NCBI RefSeq assembly: GCF_000014005.1
Contig: NC_008009.1
Location: 2,852,001 to 2,916,000 of the forward strand
DNA from: Candidatus Koribacter versatilis Ellin345
GTDB lineage: Bacteria; Acidobacteriota; Terriglobia; Terriglobales; Acidobacteriaceae
Direction: 5' to 3'
DNA: 64,000 bases
Each line of letters begins with the position of its first letter. Position 1 is the first letter of the stretch. The position numbers and the translations under genes are program-made. Below, piece by piece: positions 42,228 through 51,820 of the stretch. The notes under the pieces are model-generated. The model did not search any database and was not told the DNA's origin. It was given only the letters and a program-made list of their open reading frames with translations.

Positions 42228-42788
42228 TTAGCGCATCACCGAAACCGCCGAAGATTGCGACTGTGGATGAGTGCTCGCAGCGTGATTGCGTCGCGCTTTG
42301 TTTCTGGCAGCGGATGCCCCGGCGCTGGGGCCGCTGGCGTCTCCCTGGTTGGCGCGGATTACGCCAGTCTGGTCGCTGTAGAAACTGAGCTGGCCGGTCA
42401 GGCCGCGCGTGATGGGCTCGGCGTTCACGCTGTAGCCCAGGTTCGGGATCTCCGCTCCACCTGAGATCGAGAACAGGTAGCCGCTCTTCTTCCCTGCTCC
42501 GAGGACGCTGTCAATCAGGCAAGCGTGCGTGGACGTGGCATGTTCGGCGCCGCACGCCGTGCCATCTCCGGAAAGCTGCGCAAGGTTTGCGGCGTAGCCC
42601 GTGTCCGGATAGGCCGTGGAATACGAAACCTGCGCGGTATTGATCTGGGTTACGGATGCGGCGGCCGACGCTTCATTGGCGGCCATTCGGCCTTGCAGGA
42701 GGTTCGGGATCGCAATCGCCGCCAAGACGAGGACGATGGCGATGACAATCAACAGTTCGAGGACGGAGAAACCATTTTGCTTACGCAC
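42228..42788 (-). CDS. Type IV pilin-like protein (prepilin)
   Basis: 186 aa. Class III signal RKQNGFSVLELLIVIAIVLV: cleavage after the Gly before FSVLE, Glu at position +5 of the mature protein, then the 20-residue hydrophobic helix. Rest: EASAAASVTQINTAQVSYST (pilin alpha-1 continuation), Cys pair in GDGTACGAEHATSTHACLID, and a Ser/Ala/His-rich C-terminus. Typical of PilA/PulG-like subunits of type IV pili or type II secretion. No other pilus genes in the window, so it is probably a minor or orphan pilin. It reads away from the IS. Confidence 0.9.
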   Translation of the reverse strand: MRKQNGFSVLELLIVIAIVLVLAAIAIPNLLQGRMAANEASAAASVTQINTAQVSYSTAYPDTGYAANLAQLSGDGTACGAEHATSTHACLIDSVLGAGKKSGYLFSISGGAEIPNLGYSVNAEPITRGLTGQLSFYSDQTGVIRANQGDASGPSAGASAARNKARRNHAASTHPQSQSSAVSVMR

Positions 42789-43070
42789 TTCTCATCAACC
42801 TTCAACCCGTTGCAATGTTCTAGTGCAACTCGCATGCCATCTCGTGAAGCGAGGGAAAACACGGAAGGACAGCCACTTCCTTCGCGCGTTTCACCGTCCG
42901 TCCGGACACCGTCGTTCGAAATCCAGACAGTTGTCTGGAATCTCGACCGCGACACTTCTGCTATCTCTCCGCCCCTGTAAAGCGGCTACTCACACCTTCC
43001 CTGCGAATACCTCCGCATCCGTGAGTACCCTTCCGAGCACTCTACATTGCAAGTTCGCGGAGGCACGCCG
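42789..43070. other. Divergent intergenic region
   Basis: 282 nt between the pilin gene and the aspartyl protease, both reading outward. No gene or repeat found; promoters of both are expected here. Confidence 0.4.
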
Positions 43071-44009
43071 GTGGAAAAACGAAGATCGTATCGAGTTATC
43101 GCAGGGCTCGTCATGTTGGCCGTGGTGGCTGCGGTCGGCGCGTTGCTGGCGCAGGTGCACAACCACGCATCGCTTCCCGATCCTGTCGTCGAACTCGCGC
43201 GCGACTCCATGACGCTGCCGCTCACGACCGTCGGCGGACGTCCGATCGTGCAGGTTCGGGTCAACGGCAGCGGACCCTATCCGTTCATTCTCGATACCGG
43301 CGCGGAAGGAACACTGATCACGATGGCGCTTGCGAATGAGCTCAAACTGCCGATCAGCGGCGAAGTGAAAGTTGCATCTCCGGGAGCGGCGGAGCCGGCT
43401 TCCGCCGAGATGGTGCAGATCGCGAAGATCGAACTCGGCGATGTGAAGATGACCGGCGTGACCGGCGTCGCGCTCGATCTCTCATCCATGCCGAAGATTT
43501 TTTCCGGAGCCGATGCCCCGATGGGAGTGTTGAGCATTCGGGGATGGAAGGGATTTCTTGTGACGGTGGATTACCCGGCCAACCGGATCACGGTGAAGCG
43601 CGGCCAACTGGCGACCGCCGACAACGTGACGATCTATCAGTTCAGCGCCACCGATCGGCTGCCGACAGTGTCGGTTGATTTCGCGGGGACAGCGGTCCGG
43701 GCGAACGTGGATACTGGCGCGGGGCGTGGCATCGTGCTGCCACGCAGTCTGCAATCCAAGCTGCCGTTGGAGGCAGCGCCAGTTCCGACCGAGAGTCTTC
43801 ACACGGTGAGCGGCGAACAAGCTGCGTCACGTGCGCAGCTCAAAGGCGCGATGAAACTTGGCGGGTACTCCATTCAAGGTCCGCAACTCGACTTTGTGGA
43901 TGAGTTCCCGATGGGAAATCTCGGCTACCCGATCTTGAAGAATTTCGCGGTGACGGTGGATTGGCAATCGCACCGGGTAGAACTTAAGCAATCGGCGCCA
44001 CCGGCGTGA
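43071..44009 (+). CDS. Retropepsin-like aspartyl protease, duplicated domain
   Basis: 312 aa from GTG 43071, with GGAGG 9 nt upstream (TTG 43047 is less likely). Hydrophobic anchor RVIAGLVMLAVVAAVGALLA. Two aspartyl-protease lobes: FILDTGAEGTLITMALANEL (DTG) and VRANVDTGAGRGIVLPRS (DTG), each with the flanking hydrophobic-Gly pattern; a PDZ is not present. This matches the bacterial retropepsin/TIGR02281-like family. Both catalytic Asp are present, so the protein may be active as a single chain. It should be membrane-anchored and periplasmic. Convergent with the CARDB protein. Confidence 0.88.
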   Translation: MEKRRSYRVIAGLVMLAVVAAVGALLAQVHNHASLPDPVVELARDSMTLPLTTVGGRPIVQVRVNGSGPYPFILDTGAEGTLITMALANELKLPISGEVKVASPGAAEPASAEMVQIAKIELGDVKMTGVTGVALDLSSMPKIFSGADAPMGVLSIRGWKGFLVTVDYPANRITVKRGQLATADNVTIYQFSATDRLPTVSVDFAGTAVRANVDTGAGRGIVLPRSLQSKLPLEAAPVPTESLHTVSGEQAASRAQLKGAMKLGGYSIQGPQLDFVDEFPMGNLGYPILKNFAVTVDWQSHRVELKQSAPPA

Positions 44010-44026
44010 AGCCTTCTGCAAAAACA

Positions 44027-44051
44027 AAGGGCGCCCGATTTGAGCGCCCTT
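44027..44051 (-). terminator. Terminator of the CARDB protein gene
   Basis: Stem AAGGGCGC/GCGCCCTT, 9-nt loop; on the minus strand it is followed by TTTGTTTTT. Lies between two convergent genes; on the plus strand there is no T-run. Confidence 0.65.
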
Positions 44052-44071
44052 CGTGCTGAGTTGCCGCCGTT

Positions 44072-47000
44072 CTACGGAGCCGTGAACGCCCCGGACGACG
44101 AGCAGTTGTTGGTTTCGTTGTTCTCCGACACCGTGTTTAACGAATCGGCGCAAGCGATCACGTAGTAAGTTCCCGAGAGCCCCGACGGCAATGTCAGCGC
44201 CGTGCTGTTGGTATCGATGGCTCCGTTACCGAGTGCCGGCACGTTACGGAACCCGAGTCCCCGGGTAATCGTAGAGCCGTCGCTCGAGAGATAGAACGTG
44301 GTTCGCGATGTGCCTGCCGCGCCCGGACCATTGTTCTGGGCGGTATCGGTGACCTCGATCACCCCGCCGGAAGCGCTGGAAGGCACGCTCACGGAGGTCT
44401 CAACGAGGTCTGCGCCACCCACAGTAAAGCCCGAAGAAGCAGAGCAGTTGTTGGCGGTGTTCGATTCCGGCACCGTGTTCGTGGCGTTCGCGCAGGCGAT
44501 GATGTAATACGTCCCGCTGATGCCACCCGGCAGTGTCATGCTGGTGGTCCCACTCGAAGAGCCTCCGCCCGCCAGGTTCAGTACATCGCGGAAGGCGATC
44601 TGCACGCCCTTCGTTGAACCGTCGGTGGAGATGTAGAACAGCGTGCGTGAAGAGGACGCCGCCGAGCCGGAGTTCATCGCGGTATCGTTCACCGAAATCG
44701 AACCACCGGATACAGGGCTTGCCGTTGTCACGCTGACGGCGCTTTCGCCCAGGTCCGGACCGGCTGACGAGAAGCTGTTCGAAGCGGCGCAGTTGTTGGT
44801 CTCATCGCTTTCCGAAACCGCGTTGGTGGTGTCGGCACACGCAATGATGTAGTAGGTCCCCTTCGTGTTCACCGGTAACGTGAGGCTGGTATTTCCCGTG
44901 GATGACGATCCGCTCGCAAGACCAGGAACATTGCGGAACGCGAGCGATGTCCCGAGAGTGGTTCCATCCGTGGAAATGTAGAACGTTGTCCGCGAGGACC
45001 CGGCCGATGCGCCGCTGTCGCCGACGGTGTCGCTAACGGCAACAGTGGCTCCCGTCACTGTGGCGGGCACACTCACGCTGCTCTCGGTGAGATCCGCCAG
45101 CGGTGCGTTGAAGGGGGTCGTTGAGGTCGTGCAGTTGTTGGTTTCATCGGTCTCAGGCACCTGTGCCAGGGTGTCTGCGCACGCAATGATGTAGTAGGTG
45201 CCGGTGGTGCCGGCAGGCAGGGTGAGTGTCGTGATACCCGCTGAATTGGCACTGGATGCCAGCGCAGGGACGTTGCGGAACCCGACAGCGCGGTCTTGCG
45301 TCACGCCATTGGACGAAATGTAGAAATTCGTACGCGACGTTCCAGCGGAACCGGGGCCAGAGTTCGTAGCGGTGTCGCTGACGTCGATCTTCGCTCCGGT
45401 TGTAGTTGGTGGAACCGTAACCGTCGTCTCGACGAGGTCAGCGCCTAGCACGTTGAACGATGCCGATGTCGAGCAGTTGTTGTTCTCGTGGCTCTCAGCC
45501 GCCTGTCCGAGCGAGTCGGCGCAAGCGATCACGTAGTAGGTGCCGTTGATTCCTGACGGCAGCGTTGCCGCTGAAGTGATCCTGGAGCTGTCTCCACTGG
45601 CGAGCTGCGGGACGTTGCGGAAAACCAGGCCCCGGGTGAGGGTCACGCCGTCGCTCGACAGGTACATCGTAGTGCGAGTGAGGGGTGAGCTGGTGACGCC
45701 CTGGTTCAGCGCCGTCTCGGTGATGTAGATCGCGCCGCCCGCAGCCCCGCCGGGTACAGAATTTTTCCGCGGATTTGGTGCAGGAGCCGTGAATTGCACA
45801 CTTACGTTTTCTTCGACCAGGTCAATGCCCTGCGCACGAACGGTAAGCGTAAAGCTTTGGGTCGCGTCCGGTGAGACACCGTTCGTAGCGGTGATGCTGA
45901 TCGGGTATACGCCGGCAGTGCCATTCGCGGGCGTGCCCGAGAGCGTTCCATCGGAAGCCAGAGTGACGCCGGAAGGCAGCGCACCTACTTCGCTGAACGT
46001 GGGTGCCGGATTTCCGGTTGCGGTCACGCTGAACGTGCCGTTGGTATTTTCAACAAACTGCACGCTGTTGCCGCTGGTGAACGCCGGGCTCAAGTTGAAC
46101 GCCGCGGTATAGCTGGTGTCCGCCGTTGGAGCGGTGATGGAGTGCGAAGCCGCACCACTGTCGCTCCAATTGCCGAAGCTGTACTGTTGTCCGCCACCCG
46201 CATCCTGCGGAGAGTCCGCGACCACCGGGTGCGAAGATCCAACCACCCAGTGGAACGTTTGTGGAGTGGTATAGCTCGTGCCATCCACGTGGTACTGCAA
46301 GCCCGTCGGGTTGGTGTCGAAGCTGACGGTATCGAGAACGTGGATTGCCACTGTGACGGTCTGATTGTCCACCGTCACAGCTACATTGTCGTTTCCAGCC
46401 GTGGCGCCTGCGGTGTAGCCGGTCGAGAACTGTCCTGACGTGAACGTTCCGCTCGAACTGCCGAGGGTGCCGAACGAGGTCGCGCCAAAGCTAAGTGGGG
46501 TTGTATCCGGAGCGTTGAATCCGGTGGCTGCAGCCGAGTTGTGGGCCAGGTCCACGTTGATCGTAGCGGCGCCTGCCGGCAAGATCTGCGTGGAAGGACT
46601 CGCCGAGATGCCGAGTACTAGCCATGGAGTGAAGTTCACGGTGGTCCCGGAAGTACCGAAGACAATGTTGCAGAAGCCGCTACTCGGTCCGGCATTGCAG
46701 CCCCACCAGTTGTTGGTGAGGGTCGCTGTGTTTCCCGCGCCGCCGCTATGAAGCCAACCAGACGAGAACGTTCCGCTGCCGGTAACAGTTACGGTGTTGC
46801 CGAATACGCGTGAATTCGACATGCTGACGTTGCCAGTCGCGGACACACCTCCACCGGCTGCACTTGAAGTGGCGACGATCGTGTTAGAGGTGAAAGTGGA
46901 ACTAGTGATCGAGGCACTGTTTCCCGCGTTCGGAAGCAACACGAGCGCACCGCCCTGCGCGGCGCTGCCGGTCACCGAGTTGCCTTTGAAGGTGCTGCCG

Positions 47001-48931
47001 GATACCGTCAAACTTCCGGAAATCGGATCCGGTGCAAACTGGAATGCACCACCCGCCGCCTGGTTCGTGGAGTTGTTGGAGAAGGTCGAGTTGGTAACGG
47101 TAAAGTTGCCGTCGGCACTGGTGTTCACGCCGCCACCGACGCCGGCCGTCGAACTGTTGCTGTCGATTACGACGTTGGTGAGCGTCAGGTTGTCGCCTGT
47201 GGTCCCGGTGCCGAGAATGGCACCGCCGCCGTAGACACAATCCGTACCGCTGGAACAGTGGCCGCCGGTCAAGGTTGCGTTCTGGATAACGAGCACCTGG
47301 CTGCCGTTAAAGTCGAAGTCCTGTTCAATAACGCGGTTTCCACCATCGGTCTGCTTAAGGATGACATCCGCAGCGTTTCCGGTGTTGCCGTTGATAACGA
47401 TCGTGCGTGCGCCGCTGCCGCCCGCTTCGAGCTCACCCGACGAGAGGCTGTAGGTTCCAGCCGGAACGTCGATTTCGTAAGTGTTACCCGACGCTCCTGA
47501 ATTGGCCGTGCAAAGTGCGCCACGCAAGGTGTTGGCCGGGCATCCGGCGCCATCTGCCGTACTGGTCACGCTGATGTTGATCGTCGCCAACGGAAGAATC
47601 TTGATGGACGAATCCCCACTGGTGAGAACCGCCACTCCGCGTTTGCCGTCGACCATGGACGGCAGGTCCACGGTGGCGATGGGAGCCGCGGAGAGCGAGA
47701 TCGAACTGGTGGAAGTTGACGACGCACCCTGCATCAGGTTGATGTGACGCGAACCGCTATCGAGTGCGAGCAAGCCGCTCGGAGCGGTCTCCGACGTCCG
47801 CAGCAAGGACTGCAGCGCCACGCCGTCGGTCACGCCGGAAGTCGCCGGGAAATTGCGCGCATCTTTCCAAGCGCCCATCGTGGTTGGATCGAGATTGCTG
47901 GCTTTGCGCAGCGCCAGTCGTTGCGCGCGGCGTGCCGGTCCGCCCCCCACTTTTACGGCTCGGGTGTCGAGCGTACCGTGCTCGAGAATGTGGACGCTCC
48001 CGTCTTCGGCAAGGGCTGCGATTTCCAAACGGTTGTCGCGGTCCCAGGTGAAGTCGCCGAGAGCGAGGGCCTGCGGACGGAATGCAAGTTCAAGGGTGTC
48101 GCTCTTGCCGCCCTGTTTCAGGGCGTTGTAGTACACGGTCACGCTGCTACCGGAGGCGACTGCGAGGTCGGCGGTGTTGAAACCAAGACGGCCCCACGCC
48201 ATTGCAGACGCAGACCCGGACAGCGCATAGGTTGCAACCGGACGATTGAAGCCGCTCTTCGATTGCGTGTCAAAAACGAGGACCTTGGTGGCGCCGCCGG
48301 TCTGAACGGCCACGGCGACGTGTCCGCCGGGGTTCATCACAAACGCAGAGACATCGCCCGGAAGATTGATGCGCGTCGCGGCGCTGAAATTTCCGGCGCC
48401 GTCGCCGGTGAGCAAGTACATACCGCCGCCGCGGGTGGCCGTCAAAACGTCGCGATAGCCGTGATGGCTAAAGTCTGCGCTCGCGAGATAGTCGGGCGCT
48501 TCCGGCACGGAGAACACAACCGTCTTGCTCAGGAATGCCGGCGGAACTTTTCCCTTGATTGCCTGCGCGTAGATACGCGCGTCTTTGGGGGCGAAGGCGT
48601 CAGGATTGCCGCGCGTGATCGCCACTGCGCCGTCACTGGCCGTCTTGTAGCCGGCCACGAGGTCGGGCGCACCATCAGCGTCAACGTCGGCAGCGATAAG
48701 CGCTCTCGCGGCGGCGCCGGATTGCATCTCGGCAACGACACTTGCGTCACCGCTATACTTCACCGCCACGGTGCGCGCGTTCTGCGTATTGAGGAAAGGC
48801 TTGCCGGTCGCGCTAAAGGCGACGGGCGCGGTCTTCTCCGCGGCGCGAGTTCGGGCGAGTGGAACGTACGCGAGTGCTGCCAACAAGCAGATCAGCAACG
48901 CAACGGCAAGACGGGAGAGGTGACGCTTCAT
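44072..48931 (-). CDS. Giant exported surface protein: FG-GAP-like, beta-helix and CARDB repeats
   Basis: 1619 aa from ATG 48931 (GGAGAAACGA upstream); the frame is open further up without signal peptide. Signal peptide LAVALLICLLAALAYVPLA. Residues 60-430: FG-GAP/VCBS-like repeats (AADVDADGAPDLVAGYKT, DFTWDRDNRLEIAALAEDG). Residues 480-760: right-handed beta-helix repeats (FTVTNSTFSNNSTNQAAGG). An Ig-like domain near residue 950 follows (NPAPTFSEVGALPSGVTL). The last part is five tandem CARDB-like units of about 105 residues, each starting DLVE/DLTE and containing GTYYIIACAD and ETNNC. Likely adhesin or surface-attached. A terminator follows. Confidence 0.87.
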   Translation of the reverse strand: MKRHLSRLAVALLICLLAALAYVPLARTRAAEKTAPVAFSATGKPFLNTQNARTVAVKYSGDASVVAEMQSGAAARALIAADVDADGAPDLVAGYKTASDGAVAITRGNPDAFAPKDARIYAQAIKGKVPPAFLSKTVVFSVPEAPDYLASADFSHHGYRDVLTATRGGGMYLLTGDGAGNFSAATRINLPGDVSAFVMNPGGHVAVAVQTGGATKVLVFDTQSKSGFNRPVATYALSGSASAMAWGRLGFNTADLAVASGSSVTVYYNALKQGGKSDTLELAFRPQALALGDFTWDRDNRLEIAALAEDGSVHILEHGTLDTRAVKVGGGPARRAQRLALRKASNLDPTTMGAWKDARNFPATSGVTDGVALQSLLRTSETAPSGLLALDSGSRHINLMQGASSTSTSSISLSAAPIATVDLPSMVDGKRGVAVLTSGDSSIKILPLATINISVTSTADGAGCPANTLRGALCTANSGASGNTYEIDVPAGTYSLSSGELEAGGSGARTIVINGNTGNAADVILKQTDGGNRVIEQDFDFNGSQVLVIQNATLTGGHCSSGTDCVYGGGAILGTGTTGDNLTLTNVVIDSNSSTAGVGGGVNTSADGNFTVTNSTFSNNSTNQAAGGAFQFAPDPISGSLTVSGSTFKGNSVTGSAAQGGALVLLPNAGNSASITSSTFTSNTIVATSSAAGGGVSATGNVSMSNSRVFGNTVTVTGSGTFSSGWLHSGGAGNTATLTNNWWGCNAGPSSGFCNIVFGTSGTTVNFTPWLVLGISASPSTQILPAGAATINVDLAHNSAAATGFNAPDTTPLSFGATSFGTLGSSSGTFTSGQFSTGYTAGATAGNDNVAVTVDNQTVTVAIHVLDTVSFDTNPTGLQYHVDGTSYTTPQTFHWVVGSSHPVVADSPQDAGGGQQYSFGNWSDSGAASHSITAPTADTSYTAAFNLSPAFTSGNSVQFVENTNGTFSVTATGNPAPTFSEVGALPSGVTLASDGTLSGTPANGTAGVYPISITATNGVSPDATQSFTLTVRAQGIDLVEENVSVQFTAPAPNPRKNSVPGGAAGGAIYITETALNQGVTSSPLTRTTMYLSSDGVTLTRGLVFRNVPQLASGDSSRITSAATLPSGINGTYYVIACADSLGQAAESHENNNCSTSASFNVLGADLVETTVTVPPTTTGAKIDVSDTATNSGPGSAGTSRTNFYISSNGVTQDRAVGFRNVPALASSANSAGITTLTLPAGTTGTYYIIACADTLAQVPETDETNNCTTSTTPFNAPLADLTESSVSVPATVTGATVAVSDTVGDSGASAGSSRTTFYISTDGTTLGTSLAFRNVPGLASGSSSTGNTSLTLPVNTKGTYYIIACADTTNAVSESDETNNCAASNSFSSAGPDLGESAVSVTTASPVSGGSISVNDTAMNSGSAASSSRTLFYISTDGSTKGVQIAFRDVLNLAGGGSSSGTTSMTLPGGISGTYYIIACANATNTVPESNTANNCSASSGFTVGGADLVETSVSVPSSASGGVIEVTDTAQNNGPGAAGTSRTTFYLSSDGSTITRGLGFRNVPALGNGAIDTNSTALTLPSGLSGTYYVIACADSLNTVSENNETNNCSSSGAFTAP

Positions 48932-49319
48932 TTTTTCGTTTCTCCGAAGGTAAACAGTTCGTCGCCAGGCAACAGCCTGGGGGTACCGGCGGCTTACATA
49001 CACGGTCAGGTTGGTGGAAGAAACATGCTTCTGGGAGAGACTCTGAAAACGCGCAAGGTTCGCCCGATTCGCCTTGAAAGTCAAGTCAAAAGATGAATCG
49101 GACTCAATGCTGTGCTTGGACACGAGGGTGCTTTGTAAACACGAAGTGATATTCACAACATGCGGCTTGACTTTGAGCAGCAGCACTGGCATGATTCGCC
49201 TCAGTTTGCGCCGTAGAGTACGCGCTTTTCCGCCCCCTAAAAGTTCCCCCGAGTTTTTCGGAACCGAAATTGAATTCGTTTCTGTGTATGACTGTCGGAC
49301 AAATTTCTTGAAGCAACAG
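48932..49319. other. Divergent intergenic region
   Basis: 388 nt between the CARDB protein and the GNAT gene. No clear gene (frames extend from both sides but lack codon features), no repeat found. Expected to hold both promoters. Confidence 0.4.
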
Positions 49320-49886
49320 ATGAACGGCGCACGGCCTTCTTCAGACGGAGCAGCACCCATCGCAACGCATGACACCATTGCTATCGCACGGTCGCAGGTG
49401 ACGCTTGTCCCGCGCCAGGATGGCGATGCGGAATTTCTCTATCGCGTGTATGCCAGCACCCGCGCTGAGGAAGTGGCGCAAACCGGCTGGCCGATGGAAA
49501 TGCAGGAACAGTTCCTTCGCATGCAGTTCAACGCACAGACGAGCGCGTATGCCATGCAGACGCCGACCGCTGAACACTCCATCATTCACGTGCATGGCGA
49601 ACCCGCCGGACGCATGATCCTGGAGCGCACGACGACGGAGCTTCACCTGGTAGACATTGCTCTGTTACCTGAGTATCGCAACCTTGGTGTTGGTTCCCTG
49701 CTGATGGGCGATCTCCTGGCAGAAGCCGAGCAAAGCGACCGCAAGATTCATTTGTATGTCGAGCGCTTCAATCCAGCACTGCAATGGTATGAGCGCATGG
49801 GCTTCGTAGCGGTGACGGAAGGTCCTATTTACCTGGAGATGTATTGGCGTCCGCAACGCATCGCGACCAGCGAGGACAAACAGTGA
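49320..49886 (+). CDS. GNAT-family N-acetyltransferase
   Basis: 188 aa from ATG 49320. Gcn5 motif A: LVDIALLPEYRNLGVGSLLM (R/QxxGxG/A), then DLLAEAEQSDRKIHLYVERF and motif B ALQWYERMGFVAVTEGPIYL. First gene of the tail-collar operon; its stop overlaps the GTG of the DUF6916 gene by 4 nt. GNAT proteins acetylate an amine; here the coupling suggests it modifies the partner proteins or their ligand. The exact start is uncertain since no strong ribosome site is seen. Confidence 0.88.
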   Translation: MNGARPSSDGAAPIATHDTIAIARSQVTLVPRQDGDAEFLYRVYASTRAEEVAQTGWPMEMQEQFLRMQFNAQTSAYAMQTPTAEHSIIHVHGEPAGRMILERTTTELHLVDIALLPEYRNLGVGSLLMGDLLAEAEQSDRKIHLYVERFNPALQWYERMGFVAVTEGPIYLEMYWRPQRIATSEDKQ

Positions 49887-50197
49887 CCGTGGCGATCGAG
49901 CTCAGCAAGGAACTATTCAAAGCGAACCTGCGGACCGTGTTCCATTTTTCGCTGGGAGAGGCCGGGAAGAGGGACCTCGAACTCATGGAAGTGACGCTCG
50001 GCAAAACGGATCCGCGCTACGAGACATTTTCACTGATGTTCCGTGGGGCCCGCGAGGAACATCTCGAACAGCGGACCTACGACGTGAACCATGATGCGAT
50101 CGGTGAGTTTCCGCTATTTATCACGGCGGTGGAGCGGAACGACGCAGGCACGTTTTATGAAGCTGTATTTAATCGGCTTTTAAGGGCAGAAGGATAG
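49883..50197 (+). CDS. DUF6916-like protein
   Basis: 104 aa from GTG 49883 (overlap GTGA with the GNAT stop). Pattern: ELSKELFKANLRTVFHFSLG, METVLG-like core LELMEVTLGKTDPRYETFSLMF, then EQRTYDVNHDAIGEFPLFITAV and TFYEAVFNRLLR. This resembles DUF6916, a small beta-rich family that travels with phage-tail-collar proteins. The same pattern recurs in the Tat-exported protein that closes the operon. No enzymatic motif. Followed after 9 nt by the first tail-collar gene. Confidence 0.75.
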   Translation: MTVAIELSKELFKANLRTVFHFSLGEAGKRDLELMEVTLGKTDPRYETFSLMFRGAREEHLEQRTYDVNHDAIGEFPLFITAVERNDAGTFYEAVFNRLLRAEG

Positions 50198-50206
50198 GAG
50201 ACGGCT

Positions 50207-50707
50207 ATGAGTAGTCCCTTTGTAGGGGAGATTCGATTGTTTGCGGGAAGCTTCGCTCCACAGAACTGGGCGTTTTGCAACGGACAATTGATGGCCATCA
50301 GCGAGAACACAACTCTGTTTACCCTGATTGGAACCACCTACGGTGGCGATGGAGTGAATACCTTCGGCTTGCCGGACCTGCAAGGCCGGGTGCCGATCCA
50401 CCAGGGAAGCGGCTTTGTCATTGGCCAGCTGTCTGGATCTGAGACTGTGACCGTGAGCTCGAGCCAGTTGCCGCAACACAATCACCTGGCGCAGGCAAGT
50501 TCGGCATCCCTGGGGAGCAATGATCCCTCCGGCAATTTTTGGGCGAGCAATCCGTCGACGAAGCAATATTCCGACCAGTCACCGAGTGGCCAGATGGCAG
50601 GCCCGACCTCTCTGACCGGGGGCAACCAGCCGCATGACAACATGCTGCCGTTCCTCTGTGTTACTTACATCATTGCACTGTTCGGAATTTTCCCGAGCCA
50701 GAACTAG
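50207..50707 (+). CDS. Phage-tail-collar/microcystin-dependent-type protein 1
   Basis: 166 aa. Tail-collar fold: GEIRLFAGSFAPQNWAFCNG, TLIGTTYGGDGVNTFGLPDL then QGRVPIHQGSGFVIGQLSGS, conserved LPQHNHLAQA and the C-terminal NMLPFLCVTYIIALFGIFPS. No signal peptide. These MdpB-like proteins resemble distal phage tail fibres and also occur free in bacteria as triplets. First of three paralogues. Start ATG 50207 follows AGGAGACGGCT. Confidence 0.92.
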   Translation: MSSPFVGEIRLFAGSFAPQNWAFCNGQLMAISENTTLFTLIGTTYGGDGVNTFGLPDLQGRVPIHQGSGFVIGQLSGSETVTVSSSQLPQHNHLAQASSASLGSNDPSGNFWASNPSTKQYSDQSPSGQMAGPTSLTGGNQPHDNMLPFLCVTYIIALFGIFPSQN

Positions 50708-50733
50708 CAGCAAATCTGAGACGAGGCACGACG

Positions 50734-51231
50734 ATGAGCAATCCATTCTTATGTGAAATCCGGATCGTCAGTTTCAACTTCGCGCCGAAAGGTTGGGCGT
50801 TTTGTAATGGTCAAATCCTGCCCATCAATCAAAACCAGGCGTTGTTCTCGCTGATGGGCACAACCTACGGCGGCAATGGCACAACAAATTTTGCACTGCC
50901 GAACTTGCAGGGCCGTACTCCGTTTCACACGGGTTCAGGATTTACCCTCGGCCAAGTCGGAGGCGAACAGAACCACACACTGATCATCACCGAGATGCCT
51001 GCGCACACGCACAACTTGCAGGTAAACAGCGTAGCGGCGGATGCATCATCGGCGGTTGGCAGTTTCTTCGGGAATGCGGGCGCGTCGAACTATGCGGCGA
51101 CTGCCGACACATCCATGGCGAGCGGGGCGATTGCTAGTGCGGGCGGAGGCCAACCACACAACAACCTGTCGCCGTATCTGGTATTGAACTTCGTGGTTGC
51201 GTTGGTAGGCATTTTCCCGAGCCGGAATTAA
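50734..51231 (+). CDS. Phage-tail-collar/microcystin-dependent-type protein 2
   Basis: 165 aa, paralogue of its neighbour: LCEIRIVSFNFAPKGWAFCN, FSLMGTTYGGNGTTNFALPN, LQGRTPFHTGSGFTLGQVGG, EMPAHTHNLQVNS and LSPYLVLNFVVALVGIFPSR. The middle (VAADASSAVGSFFGNAGASN) is variable between copies, the usual recognition-tip region. Spacing of 26 nt to copy 1 and 22 nt to copy 3, all same strand. Confidence 0.92.
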   Translation: MSNPFLCEIRIVSFNFAPKGWAFCNGQILPINQNQALFSLMGTTYGGNGTTNFALPNLQGRTPFHTGSGFTLGQVGGEQNHTLIITEMPAHTHNLQVNSVAADASSAVGSFFGNAGASNYAATADTSMASGAIASAGGGQPHNNLSPYLVLNFVVALVGIFPSRN

Positions 51232-51253
51232 TTCGAGGGGGCAGGAGAACAGT

Positions 51254-51784
51254 ATGTCCGATCAATTTGTGGCTGAAATCAGGATTTTCTCGTGCAATTT
51301 CGCGCCGTCAGGATGGGCGATGTGCAATGGCCAACTTTTGCCGATCAGCCAGAACACGGCGCTCTTCTCTCTGGTTGGAACTTTCTACGGGGGCAATGGC
51401 ACAAACAACTTCGGTCTGCCAAACCTGCAAGCCCGCGCTCCGATGAACCAGGGGAGTGGCCCGGGGCTGACGCCTCGGAGTGTTGGAGAGACCGGCGGAG
51501 AAACGCAGGTCAGTTTGTTACAGTCTGAGATACCGGCTCACTCTCATCTTGTGAATGCGGTTGCCGGCGGAGGAGACCAGACAAACACCTCCGGTCACAA
51601 CTTCGCCAGTGACGGGGCTACGCGCGGGAAGAAGATATATGCCACGACGGTAGTAAATGGCGCATTTATGGCGACAAAGCTTCTGAACCCGTCCGGCGGC
51701 ACTCAACCGCATAACAATTTGCCGCCTTACCTGACGCTCACTTTTTGTATTGCGCTGCAAGGCATATTTCCGGCTCGAAACTAG
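51254..51784 (+). CDS. Phage-tail-collar/microcystin-dependent-type protein 3
   Basis: 176 aa, third paralogue: AEIRIFSCNFAPSGWAMCNG, SLVGTFYGGNGTNNFGLPNL, QARAPMNQGSGPGLTPRSVG, EIPAHSHLVNAV and LPPYLTLTFCIALQGIFPAR. Ten residues longer owing to a variable middle insert. Together the three likely form a mixed trimer or decorate one structure. The Tat-exported DUF6916 gene follows after 36 nt. Confidence 0.92.
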   Translation: MSDQFVAEIRIFSCNFAPSGWAMCNGQLLPISQNTALFSLVGTFYGGNGTNNFGLPNLQARAPMNQGSGPGLTPRSVGETGGETQVSLLQSEIPAHSHLVNAVAGGGDQTNTSGHNFASDGATRGKKIYATTVVNGAFMATKLLNPSGGTQPHNNLPPYLTLTFCIALQGIFPARN

Positions 51785-51820
51785 CTTCAGCCAACGTTGC
51801 ACGCAGACGAGGAGACTTTT

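Noticed and set aside
47744-49096. 450-codon open frame on the plus strand opposite the CARDB protein
   Set aside because: Antisense shadow of a clear coding region; composition is low-complexity Arg/His/Gly with no recognisable domain.
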